Assembly (NCBI GenBank): GCA_937911855.1
Contig: CALDPK010000053.1
Coordinates: 1-23,816 of the forward strand
Length of the DNA: 23,816 bases
Direction: 5' to 3'
Source: an uncultured Trueperaceae bacterium
GTDB lineage: Bacteria > Deinococcota > Deinococci > Deinococcales > Trueperaceae
This document shows positions 6,397 to 13,896 of the stretch, piece after piece. How positions within the stretch are numbered: the first letter of the stretch is position 1; each line of letters starts with the position of its first letter. Position numbers and translations under genes: made by a program. The notes under the pieces are model-generated. The model saw nothing but the letters and a program-made list of their open reading frames with translations. It did not search any database and was not told the origin of the DNA.

Positions 6397-6782
6397 GGCT
6401 CGTCCTCGGCCCGGGGCGGCTCGAACGGACTGCCCAGCTGTTCCGCGTCGCTGATCTCACGCGAATCCAGCGTGCCCTGCGCCTGCCAGGTGCGGAAGGC
6501 GATGGCCACCAGCAGCGCTGTGAGCGCGAAACCGATGACGATGGCGGTGAGTATCAGCGCCTGCGGCAGTGGGTTGGCAGCACCATCGGGCAGGCTCTCG
6601 AGCCCGCTGGAGATGAGCGGCGGCGAGGTGGCGCCCAGCCTGCCGGCGAGGAGGATCACGAGGTTGGCTGCTCCCGAGATCAGGACCACACCGAAGATCA
6701 TGCGCAGCAGGTGACGGGACAGCAGCAGGTACACGCCTGCAGCGAAGATCACTGACGCGCTGCCCGCCAGGATCAGCTCCAT
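6393..6782 (-). CDS. mnhC: Mrp Na+/H+ antiporter subunit C (NuoK-like)
   Basis: The 129-residue product has three membrane helices and the MnhC/NuoK pattern: LLSRHLLRMIFGVVLISGAANLVI, seen as two adjoining blocks, then PLPQALILTAIVIGFALTA. I placed the start at the ATG at 6782 because a GGGGAGG ribosome site lies just upstream and the family starts there; the frame stays open further upstream but that part is not homologous. It overlaps the end of mnhB by 10 bases and the start of mnhD by 4. A hydrophilic tail of about 35 residues follows the last helix. Confidence 0.94.
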   Translation of the reverse strand: MELILAGSASVIFAAGVYLLLSRHLLRMIFGVVLISGAANLVILLAGRLGATSPPLISSGLESLPDGAANPLPQALILTAIVIGFALTALLVAIAFRTWQAQGTLDSREISDAEQLGSPFEPPRAEDEP

Positions 6783-7192
6783 GATTCCTCCCCATCGTCG
6801 TAAAGCCGGAAGATGATGGCGAGAACGCCGCCGAGCACCACCAGGTACACGCCGATGTCGAAGAGCAGGGTGGTGCCCAGCTTGAAACCTCCGGGAAACT
6901 CGGCCCACTGGTGAATCAGGAACTGCCCTCCGTTGAAGAAGCCCGGCAGGCCACTGACCAGGGCCGCGATCATCCCGGCTGCGATGAGGCTGACCGGCTG
7001 CACCCGCAGGCGGGCGCGCGCGGCGGGAATCCCGTCGGCGAGCGCGATGACGGCAACGGCCATCGCACCCATGAGGCCGCCGACGAAGCCGCCGCCTGGC
7101 ATGTCGTGGCCACGGTAGAGGATGAAGAGCGACAGCAGGCCCAGCAGCCAGAAGATGAGGCCTGCCATGCGGGAGAGGATCAGTGAATGCAC
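6773..7192 (-). CDS. mnhB: Mrp Na+/H+ antiporter subunit B
   Basis: The 139-residue product has four helices and the MnhB signature ILYRGHDMPGGGFVGGLMGA, followed by FKLGTTLLFDIGVYLVVLGG. The start is taken as GTG at 7192, one base beyond the TGA that ends mnhA; this gives the family length and avoids an upstream extension that reads through the mnhA coding region. It is a membrane subunit of the antiporter and is co-translated with its neighbours. Confidence 0.93.
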   Translation of the reverse strand: MHSLILSRMAGLIFWLLGLLSLFILYRGHDMPGGGFVGGLMGAMAVAVIALADGIPAARARLRVQPVSLIAAGMIAALVSGLPGFFNGGQFLIHQWAEFPGGFKLGTTLLFDIGVYLVVLGGVLAIIFRLYDDGEESWS

Positions 7193-7193
7193 T

Positions 7194-9476
7194 TCAGGCC
7201 CGCTTCCTGGCAGCTGAGCGGAACAGGGCCCAGATGATGAGTGCCGCGAAGCCGACCACGCTGACCTCGCCCAGTGTGTCAAGGGCGCGGAAGTCCACCA
7301 GGATGACGTTCACGACGTTGTGACCGTGGGCTTCCGGCAGGCTTGTGGCTGAGTAGTAGTCGGACAGGGCGGTGCCCGGCTGCTGAGTGAGCATCCCGGC
7401 GAGCCCGCTGAACAGGATGAGGCCGAAGCTGCCTGCCAGGACGGCGTCGACACGCTTCTCGGCCCGGCTGCGGGTGGGTGCCGGCCGCAGCGGCAGGCGC
7501 AGGAGCAGCGCCATCAGGACCACCATGACGAGCGCTTCCACTGCGAACTGGGTGAGCGCCAGGTCGGGTGCCCCGTTAAGCAGGTAGACCACGGCTGAGC
7601 CGAAGCCGACTATGCCGATGCTGACGAGCGTGGCCACCAGGCCGCGCGCCACCGTGGCACTCAGCGCGCCGGCACACATCAGGAGCAGCACGAGCAGCTG
7701 GGCCAGGCTGAAGTCGCTGCCGGAAGCCGGCAGCACCAGGCCGGCGCCGCTGTTCACGCCCAGCCAGATGGCACCGACCGCGGCCGCGCCGATGACGACC
7801 GCGGTGTAGAACCGCTGGTCGCCGTTCTGGGTACTCCTGGTAAGCCAGCGGGCGAGGCTGAGGGTGCCGTCGAAGATCCAGTTGTAGCCGGCCTCGGCGG
7901 TCGGCAGCGGGCCGAAAGCAATCCGTTTGAAATGCGGCCAGAGCCAGGCGAGCAGCGCGCCAAGCGTTATCGCAAGTGCGCTGAGCAGCAGCATCGGCGT
8001 GATGCCATGCCACAGGGCGATGCTGACCTCATAACCGGGTCCGGTCAGCGCCGTGACAGCTGCCTGCAGCAGCGGCGTCACGAACACGCCGGGCAGCACG
8101 GCCGTGAGAAGGCCGAAGGCTCCGAGCAGCAGCGGTCCGGCGGCGAGTCCGGGTGTTTCGAGAGCAGGTGCCTGTGTAGCCGGCTTGCTGAAGAACGGCC
8201 TGATGCCGGTGTGCCAGGCGATGGCGACCATGACTGCGCTGACGAGCACCATGCCACTGACCAGCAGCACGCCGGAACCGTCGAGCAGGCTCTCAAGTGC
8301 GAACTCCTTGGCTATGAAGCCGAACAGCGGCGGCAGGCCGGCCATCGAAACGGCGGCCAGGAGCGCCCCGGCAGCAGTGAGGGGCAGTTGCCGACGCAGG
8401 CCGCTCATGTCGGCCAGAACGGCCGTACCAGCAGTCTTGATCGCGCTGCCGGCCGCGAAGAACAGGGCGGCTTTGTAGAGCGCGTGGGCGAGCAGGAACG
8501 CCAGCATGGCGAACACCGCCAGCTGAGTCTGGATGCCCAGCAGGAACACGAGTATGCCGAGCGAAGCGACAGTGGAATGAGCCAGGACAGCCTTGTGCTG
8601 GGTAGCCCGCAGCGCGTTCAGCGAAGCGATCAGCATGGTCACCAGACCGACGGTGAGCAGCACCGGGCCGTAACCGGGGATCTGGCTGAAAGGCTGATCA
8701 AGCCGTGCCAGCAGGTAGATGCCCAGCTTGACCATCGTGGCTGAATGCAGGTAGGCGGACGCGGGCGAAGGAGCGGCCATGGCGCGCGGCAGCCAGAAGT
8801 GGAAGGGCGCCTGGGCTGACTTGGTGAAGGCGCCCAGCAGGAACAGGCTGGCGATGACCCAGACGTTCGGCAGTTCGGCGATCCGGCCCGCGTGACTGGC
8901 CAGTTCACTGAAAGAGTAAGTGCCAAGTTCGGAGCCGAGGAGCAGGATGCCGCCGAACATCGCCAGCCCGCCGGCAGCGGTAACCAGCAGTGACTGCAGT
9001 GCGGCGCCGCGCGCCTCGGGCCGCTGCGCCTCGAAGGCGATGAGCATGAACGACATCAGGCTCGTCCATTCCCAGAACAGGTACATGACGAGCATGTTGT
9101 CCGCCAGGACGGTGCCGAGCATGGCGGTCATGAACAGGTGGATCAGCAGGGTGAAGCGCCGGGCCGCGTCGTCTTTGAGGTAAGCCGCGGTGTAGATGGT
9201 GACGAGTGTGCCGATGCCGGTGACCAGCAGCGCGAACAGCAGCGAGAAGCCGTCGAGCTGCAGGCTGAAGTCGATCCCGACAGACGGAGCCCAGGCGATC
9301 TCCTGGCTGATGACCGCGCCGCCGGTGACTGGTCCCCAGGCGCTCAGGAGCATGCCGAACAGTCCTGCTGGCAGCAGCGCAGCCAGGGCGCCACCGAACC
9401 TGCCTGCGGCAGGCCGAAGCAGCCAGACGAGGGGGGCCCCTGCCAGGGCGATCAGTATTGTCAGGGACGGCAACAA
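7194..9476 (-). CDS. mnhA: Mrp Na+/H+ antiporter subunit A (NuoL-like, with C-terminal DUF4040/MbhE region)
   Basis: The product of about 760 residues is the large Mrp subunit. Its N-terminal two thirds are NuoL/ND5-like, with YLFWEWTSLMSFMLIAFE, FTKSAQAPFHFWLPRAMAAP, SAYLHSATMVKLGIYLLARL and STVASLGILVFLLG carrying the charged channel residues. The C-terminal third has the DUF4040-type block LNGAPDLALTQFAVEALVMV and the MbhE-like end NVVNVILVDFRALDTLGEVS. Length is typical. I chose the TTG at 9476, 8 bases after GGAG; no ATG fits. The seven genes A to G are contiguous and overlapping, so this is a complete Mrp operon. Such complexes expel Na+ in exchange for H+ and support alkali or salt tolerance. 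Confidence 0.94.
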   Translation of the reverse strand: MLPSLTILIALAGAPLVWLLRPAAGRFGGALAALLPAGLFGMLLSAWGPVTGGAVISQEIAWAPSVGIDFSLQLDGFSLLFALLVTGIGTLVTIYTAAYLKDDAARRFTLLIHLFMTAMLGTVLADNMLVMYLFWEWTSLMSFMLIAFEAQRPEARGAALQSLLVTAAGGLAMFGGILLLGSELGTYSFSELASHAGRIAELPNVWVIASLFLLGAFTKSAQAPFHFWLPRAMAAPSPASAYLHSATMVKLGIYLLARLDQPFSQIPGYGPVLLTVGLVTMLIASLNALRATQHKAVLAHSTVASLGILVFLLGIQTQLAVFAMLAFLLAHALYKAALFFAAGSAIKTAGTAVLADMSGLRRQLPLTAAGALLAAVSMAGLPPLFGFIAKEFALESLLDGSGVLLVSGMVLVSAVMVAIAWHTGIRPFFSKPATQAPALETPGLAAGPLLLGAFGLLTAVLPGVFVTPLLQAAVTALTGPGYEVSIALWHGITPMLLLSALAITLGALLAWLWPHFKRIAFGPLPTAEAGYNWIFDGTLSLARWLTRSTQNGDQRFYTAVVIGAAAVGAIWLGVNSGAGLVLPASGSDFSLAQLLVLLLMCAGALSATVARGLVATLVSIGIVGFGSAVVYLLNGAPDLALTQFAVEALVMVVLMALLLRLPLRPAPTRSRAEKRVDAVLAGSFGLILFSGLAGMLTQQPGTALSDYYSATSLPEAHGHNVVNVILVDFRALDTLGEVSVVGFAALIIWALFRSAARKRA

Positions 9477-9575
9477 CTCAGGGACTCCAGAACATCCGTC
9501 CCAAAATAACAGGGCAGCGGACCGGTTGGGTGCGCCCCGGCACACGGATTGCGGGCAATTGACAGCCCACCGATT

Positions 9576-9596
9576 AAAGTGATATCACTTTGATAT
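9576..9596. promoter_or_regulatory. Perfect 16-bp palindrome plus an extra TGATAT half-site, probable operator
   Basis: AAAGTGATATCACTTT (9576-9591) is a perfect palindrome, and TGATAT recurs at 9591-9596, exactly 11 bases after the first copy at 9580. One-turn spacing of half-sites is the pattern bound by ribbon-helix-helix dimers, and an RHH gene lies downstream at 10569. A TTGACA at 9559-9564 could serve as -35 for the SPFH gene. The site sits between the divergent mnhA and SPFH genes and could control either. Confidence 0.6.
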
Positions 9597-9623
9597 AGAC
9601 CATTCCGACGCATGGAGGTGCCC

Positions 9624-10559
9624 ATGGCACACATAGAATCCGCAAGACCACAGGTAACCGAACGAACCCTTGCCACCGGCCCCGGTGTACCCATGCTCCT
9701 GCTGGGCATAATCGTGACGATCGCCGGCATTCCCCTGATCGTCAACGGCATCGCCCTGCTCGACGGTAACCCTGCACTCATCTCCTCCTTGAGCGGGCTG
9801 CCCGGCGGCCTGCAGCTGGCGCTGGGCGCGCTGATGTTCATAGGCGGCATCGTCATCATGGCCGGCACCACGGTGGTAGCACCCAACGAAGCGCGCGTGG
9901 TGCAGCTGTTCGGACGCTACCGCGGCACCATCCACAGGGACGGCCTGCACTGGGTGAACCCGCTCACCAGCCGCACCAAGATCTCGCGCCGCATCCGCAA
10001 CCACGAGACGTCCGTGATGAAGGTCAACGACGCCGACGGCAACCCAATCGAAATATCAGCTGTGGTCGTCTGGCAGGTCGAGGACACCGCCCGCGCCTCG
10101 TTCGAAGTGGACAACTACGTTGACTTCGTGACCATCCAGACCGAGACCGCCGTGCGTTTCATCGCCAATCAGTACCCTTACGACAGCGTGGGCAACACCG
10201 AGAAGTCACTGCGTGACAACAGCGAGGAGATCACCCGCCAGCTGTCCGAAGAAGTCGCTGACCGCGTTTCCTCCGCCGGCGTGCACGTGATCGAGAGCCG
10301 CATCACGCACCTGGCCTATGCGAGCGAGATCGCCCAGGCGATGTTGCAGCGCCAGCAGGCCAGCGCCGTCGTTGCCGCCCGCACCCAGATCGTCGAGGGT
10401 GCCATCGGCATGGTCGACCTGGCGCTGCACAGGCTCAAGGAACAGGGAGTCGTGGAACTGGACGAAGACCGCAAGGCCACCATGGTCAGCAACCTGCTCG
10501 TTGTACTGTGCGCCGACCGCGCCACCCAGCCGGTCGTCAACACGGGCAGCATCTACTAG
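9624..10559 (+). CDS. SPFH/Band 7 domain membrane protein
   Basis: The 311-residue product has two N-terminal membrane helices (about 24-45 and 62-81), then an SPFH domain: VVAPNEARVVQLFGRYRGTI, DGLHWVNPLTSRTKIS, SAVVVWQVEDTARASFEVDN, and the coiled region with ASEIAQAMLQRQQASAVVAA that drives oligomer ring formation. SPFH proteins organise membrane microdomains and often regulate membrane proteases; the substrate here is unknown. The ATG at 9624 was chosen because GGAGG at 9614-9618 lies 5 bases upstream; an in-frame ATG at 9612 has none. An RHH regulator follows 3 codons after its UAG stop, in the same frame. The probable operator lies 28 bases upstream. Confidence 0.9.
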   Translation: MAHIESARPQVTERTLATGPGVPMLLLGIIVTIAGIPLIVNGIALLDGNPALISSLSGLPGGLQLALGALMFIGGIVIMAGTTVVAPNEARVVQLFGRYRGTIHRDGLHWVNPLTSRTKISRRIRNHETSVMKVNDADGNPIEISAVVVWQVEDTARASFEVDNYVDFVTIQTETAVRFIANQYPYDSVGNTEKSLRDNSEEITRQLSEEVADRVSSAGVHVIESRITHLAYASEIAQAMLQRQQASAVVAARTQIVEGAIGMVDLALHRLKEQGVVELDEDRKATMVSNLLVVLCADRATQPVVNTGSIY

Positions 10560-10568
10560 GAGCAGACA

Positions 10569-10778
10569 GTCGCCAGGCGCAAACAACTTCTGCTCCGGCT
10601 CGATCCGGCCGTCCATGACGCAATCATGCGCTGGGCGGCCGACGACCTGCGCAGCACCAACGCCCAGATCGAGTTCCTGCTGAGGCAATCGCTGAAAGCC
10701 GCCGGACGCATGCCGAAGAGCGCGGGCGACCTGCCGAAGCGCGGGCGTCCGCCGAAGGATCAGGACACAGACAGCTGA
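10569..10778 (+). CDS. Arc/CopG-type ribbon-helix-helix DNA-binding protein with a non-canonical start
   Basis: The frame encodes about 69 residues. It opens with the RHH strand RRKQLLLRLDPAVHDAI, continues with the two-helix part WAADDLRSTNAQIEFLLRQSL, and ends in a basic, proline-rich tail (KRGRPPKD). It resembles the short Arc-family proteins found directly after SPFH genes in several phyla. GGAG at 10559-10562 is 6 bases before codon GTC at 10569, where related genes have ATG or GTG; no ATG, GTG or TTG lies between the SPFH stop and this point. The first canonical in-frame ATG (10626) would delete the DNA-binding strand. Explanations are a rare GTC start, a sequence error, or read-through of the in-frame UAG at 10557. 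It probably autoregulates the SPFH unit through the palindrome at 9576. Confidence 0.75.
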   Translation, partial: VARRKQLLLRLDPAVHDAIMRWAADDLRSTNAQIEFLLRQSLKAAGRMPKSAGDLPKRGRPPKDQDTDS

Positions 10779-10819
10779 CTTGCTCCCCCGTGCAACCGGC
10801 ATTGTAGGATGTGCGGCAA

Positions 10820-10890
10820 TCCAGTTGACGGCACATAAGGGACGGCGGCAAACCCGAGTACCGCTGTATCCGGCGCAACTGGACTGGAGG
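10820..10890 (+). promoter_or_regulatory. Structured leader of the ABC importer operon
   Basis: An 8-bp perfect complement joins TCCAGTTG (10820-10827) to CAACTGGA (10876-10883), closing about 48 bases that contain a smaller GCGG/CCGC pairing. The 3' arm ends 2 bases before the GGAGG ribosome site (10886-10890) of the binding-protein gene, so folding could affect initiation. I do not recognise a named riboswitch class here. Confidence 0.35.
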
Positions 10891-10896
10891 CAGTTC

Positions 10897-11925
10897 GTGA
10901 AGAGTTCATTGCTGCGCAATATCGCTGTTGTCCTGGCCGGCTCGCTGCTTTTAGGCAGCGCACTCGCCCAGGCAGAACCCTTAGACCCACCCGAGCGCGT
11001 GTCAGTCGCATACGTGCCCATCATGAAATTTGCGCCGCTGTACGTGGCAGCTGAACGCGGACTGTTCGAGGAACTCGGCCTGGACGTGGAGATCAACCGC
11101 GTCGCATCCGGCACCGAAGCCATCGCCTTCCTGACCGAAGGTCAGATCGACGTGGGTGGCATCGCCATCGTCACCTCGCTGTGGAACGGCTGGTACCAGG
11201 GCCTGGACATCCGGGTCATCGCCCCCGGCGGCCTCGAGCCGTTCGAGGACAGCCCCACCAAACTGCTCGTCCGCGCCGACCTGATGGAATCCGGCGCCGT
11301 GACCGAGATTGCCGACCTGGCCGGCCGTAACGTGGCTGTCGCCGGCGGACCCGGCAGCGGAGGCGAGTACCTGGCCGCCAAGGCACTGGAACGTGCCGGC
11401 CTGACCATCCGTGACGTGAACCTCATCAACGTCGGCAACCCCGACATGCCCGCAAGCTTCGAAGGCGGCGCCATCGACGCCGGCATCCTGGGCTCACCAT
11501 ACGCGCAGCAGGTCGAGGAAGCAGGCTTCGCCGTCGAACTTGCCGGCGACCTCACCCCCGGCGCCATGACCGTGGCCTTCGTCGGCTCCGACAACTTCGT
11601 CACCAACCGGCCTGAGGTCGCGCAGCGCTTCGCGCTGGCACTCATGCAGGCCGCCCGGCTCATGCAGGGCGACGACTTCCTGAGTCCGGAGAACGTCGAC
11701 GCCTACCTGACCTACGTCAGCTCCACCCCTGAAGCAGTGGCCGGCGACGCCCTGCTCGTTTTCGATCCCGACCAGCAGATCCCCGTGCAGGACCTGGCTG
11801 ACGTCGAACGTACCCACCGCGAGAACGGCCGCACCGAGTACACCGAAGAGCTGGACCTGAGCAACGCCGTCAACAGCTCGTTCACCGAATGGGCACTTGA
11901 GGTTCTCGGGCCATACCAGGAGTAA
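10897..11925 (+). CDS. NitT/TauT-type ABC transporter substrate-binding protein (NMT1-like)
   Basis: The 342-residue product begins at GTG, 6 bases after GGAGG. Residues 1-25 are a Sec signal peptide ending ALAQA with no lipobox, so the mature protein should be free in the periplasm. The first strand (SVAYVPIMKFAPLYVAAERG) and the following FEELGLDVEINRVASGTEAIA are typical of NMT1/THI5-like and SsuA/NrtA binding proteins. These bind nitrate, sulfonates, taurine, pyrimidine precursors or related small molecules; the sequence does not tell me which. ATPase and permease genes follow directly, completing an importer. Confidence 0.88.
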   Translation: MKSSLLRNIAVVLAGSLLLGSALAQAEPLDPPERVSVAYVPIMKFAPLYVAAERGLFEELGLDVEINRVASGTEAIAFLTEGQIDVGGIAIVTSLWNGWYQGLDIRVIAPGGLEPFEDSPTKLLVRADLMESGAVTEIADLAGRNVAVAGGPGSGGEYLAAKALERAGLTIRDVNLINVGNPDMPASFEGGAIDAGILGSPYAQQVEEAGFAVELAGDLTPGAMTVAFVGSDNFVTNRPEVAQRFALALMQAARLMQGDDFLSPENVDAYLTYVSSTPEAVAGDALLVFDPDQQIPVQDLADVERTHRENGRTEYTEELDLSNAVNSSFTEWALEVLGPYQE

Positions 11926-11945
11926 CACCCGCATCGAAGCCGAAG

Positions 11946-12713
11946 ATCTCCGCTGTAAACGTCGGCAAGACCTTCGAAACCGCCCGTGGCACGGGCATCG
12001 CCATCCGCGACTTCAACCTTGAGGTCGCGGAAGGCGAATTCGTATGCATCGTCGGGCCCTCCGGCTGCGGGAAGTCGACATTCCTCCGCATCCTGGCGGG
12101 TCTGACACCGCTGACCTCAGGTTCCGTCTCCATCGCGCCCGGCGCACCCGGCAAACCGCTGAACAGCGTGGTGTTCCAGGAGTACGCCATCTTCCCCTGG
12201 AAGACGGTGCTCGATAACGTGGCCTTCGGCCTGCAGATGCGCGGCATCGGCAGGAAGGAACGCTACGGGGTGGCCCGCCAGTGGCTCGAGCGCGTCGGGC
12301 TGCTGAAATTCGAGGATTACTTCCCCGCCCAGCTGTCCGGCGGCATGAAGCAGCGCGTAGCCATCGCCCGCGCACTCGCTAATGACCCGGAAGTCCTGCT
12401 CATGGACGAGCCGCTGGGCGCACTCGACGCCCAGACGAAGATCGTCCTGCAGGGCGAGCTCATGCGCATCTGGGAGGAGTACCGCAAGACGGTCGTGTAC
12501 ATCACGCACTCGATCGAAGAAGCGGTGCTGCTGGGCGACCGTGTCGTCATCATGACCGCGCACCCGGGCAGCAACAAGACCGAGTTCCGTGTTGACCTGC
12601 CCCGTCCGCGCAACGTTCAGACCACCGCTACGCCCGAGTTCGCAGCCATGACCGGTCAGGTCTGGCAGGCGCTCGAGGACGAGGTCAGGAAGGCCATGGA
12701 GTCACAGCGGTGA
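11946..12713 (+). CDS. NitT/TauT-type ABC transporter ATP-binding protein, start codon non-canonical
   Basis: All nucleotide-binding motifs are present: Walker A GPSGCGKST, Q-loop VVFQEYAIFPWKT, signature LSGGMKQRVAIARAL, Walker B EVLLMDEPLGALD and the switch THSIEEAVLLGDRV. The conserved N-terminus (SAVNVGKTFETARGTG) is open in frame from the TGA at 11898-11900, yet that stretch contains no ATG, GTG or TTG before the GTG at 12168, which lies beyond Walker A. Possible starts are ATA at 11913 or ATC at 11946; I give the latter, which yields 255 residues, the normal length. A base error that removed the start is equally possible. The end overlaps the permease start by 4 bases. It powers the importer on the cytoplasmic side. 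Confidence 0.85.
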   Translation: MSAVNVGKTFETARGTGIAIRDFNLEVAEGEFVCIVGPSGCGKSTFLRILAGLTPLTSGSVSIAPGAPGKPLNSVVFQEYAIFPWKTVLDNVAFGLQMRGIGRKERYGVARQWLERVGLLKFEDYFPAQLSGGMKQRVAIARALANDPEVLLMDEPLGALDAQTKIVLQGELMRIWEEYRKTVVYITHSIEEAVLLGDRVVIMTAHPGSNKTEFRVDLPRPRNVQTTATPEFAAMTGQVWQALEDEVRKAMESQR

Positions 12714-13657
12714 GCGTGCCCGGCTGGCTCGTCTGGTCAGGGGTCTTCGTTCTGATCGGCCTGTTCATCTATTTTGCTGACAGCTTCGGCAAGCGCGTTT
12801 CTTTCGCGCGCAGGCCGGCCTATAACCGTGCGCTCGCCATCGGCTTTCCCCTGCTCATTCTGGTGCTGTGGGAAGTCATGGTGCACCTGGGGTACTTAAA
12901 CGGCCGCTGGTTCCCGCCGCCCTCACGCATCACCATGGCGCTGTGGGACCTGATAGTCACCTATGACCGCTTCAACGGCACCAGCCTGCTTGGTCGCCCC
13001 TGGCTGATCCCGTCTATATGGGGCGAGGAAGGCTGGGACGGCGCCTGGGCGCTGATAGCTGAAAGCCACGTGCTGGCGACGCTGTTCCGCGTGGCGGCCG
13101 GCTTCGTCATCGGCGCGCTGCCCGGCATCCTGGTCGGCATGGCCATGGGCCTTAACCACACCATCCGGCAGATGCTCGACCCGATCATGTCTGCCATCTA
13201 CGTGCTGCCCAAGATCGCGATCTTCCCGCTGATGATGCTGATCTTCGCCAACCCGTTCGGCGAAGGACCCAAGGTCGCGGTCATCGCAATCACCGCGTTC
13301 TTCCTGATCGCCATCAACACCATGGCGGGCGTGCGGGGCATCGAGGCCGTGTACCTGGAGGCCGGTCGCAACTTCGGGGCGGGCCGCTGGCAGATGCTCA
13401 GGCACGTGATCATCCCGGGGGCGCTGCCCATCATCTTCTCGGGCCTGCGCATAGCCCTTGGCTCGGCACTCATCGTGATCGTGGCTGTTGAGTTCATCCG
13501 CGCGCAGCAGGGCGTGGGCTTCCTGGTCTTCTACTACTGGCAGGTGCTGGCGATCGACAAGATGTACGCCTCGCTGTTCGTGGTCATGGTCATGGGCGTG
13601 GGACTCACCTGGTTGCTGCAATGGCTCGAGCGCCGGGCGATGCCGTGGCGGAGCTGA
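12710..13657 (+). CDS. NitT/TauT-type ABC transporter permease
   Basis: The 315-residue product starts at GTG within the stop of the ATPase gene (GTGA overlap). It has an extra N-terminal helix (about 5-23), then the BPD_transp_1 fold. The EAA loop that docks to the ATPase is clear: EAGRNFGAGRWQMLRHVIIP followed by GALPIIFSGLRIALG. LFRVAAGFVIGALPGILVGM is the typical start of the core domain in SsuC/TauC-like permeases. Only one permease is present, so it probably works as a homodimer. Together with the two upstream genes it forms a complete three-gene importer for an undetermined small molecule. Confidence 0.9.
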   Translation: MSVPGWLVWSGVFVLIGLFIYFADSFGKRVSFARRPAYNRALAIGFPLLILVLWEVMVHLGYLNGRWFPPPSRITMALWDLIVTYDRFNGTSLLGRPWLIPSIWGEEGWDGAWALIAESHVLATLFRVAAGFVIGALPGILVGMAMGLNHTIRQMLDPIMSAIYVLPKIAIFPLMMLIFANPFGEGPKVAVIAITAFFLIAINTMAGVRGIEAVYLEAGRNFGAGRWQMLRHVIIPGALPIIFSGLRIALGSALIVIVAVEFIRAQQGVGFLVFYYWQVLAIDKMYASLFVVMVMGVGLTWLLQWLERRAMPWRS

Positions 13658-13700
13658 CCCCTTTCTTCACGCAGGTAATAACGCCGTAAGTACGTTGTAA

Positions 13701-13738
13701 GGACCCGCCGCAGGGCAATTTTGCGTTGCAGCGGGTCC
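13701..13738 (+). terminator. Hairpin after the ABC importer operon
   Basis: GGACCCGC (13701-13708) pairs with GCGGGTCC (13731-13738), extended after one mismatch by GCA/TGC. No U-run follows, so factor-independent termination is uncertain; it could equally be an attenuator in the leader of the next gene. The remaining 13658-13896 interval shows no gene I can support, and I found no convincing NrdR box. Confidence 0.4.
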
Positions 13739-13896
13739 AGACTGTGAAACAAGGGGCTATACAACCACTTGTACCTGATGCTATCCTCACTCCTACATCT
13801 GGTCATCAGCCGCCACACGAGGCGGCACGATTTCCAGATTGCCTGATTTTTTGGGAGCCGGGACAACCCCGGCCGGGAAGGCAGGAGGGCTGGCTG

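Noticed and set aside
10569..10778. A HicAB- or Arc-type toxin-antitoxin locus
   Set aside because: The RHH protein resembles antitoxin folds, but no toxin gene is adjacent; its neighbour is a membrane SPFH protein and the next gene is a transporter component.
12923..13621. Minus-strand open frame of about 230 codons opposite the ABC permease
   Set aside because: Histidine- and aspartate-rich shadow translation with no motif; the plus-strand permease has an EAA loop and membrane helices.
13658..13896. NrdR box or B12 riboswitch upstream of the RNR unit
   Set aside because: I looked for the paired NrdR consensus and for cobalamin aptamer boxes and found neither, only a hairpin without a U-run.
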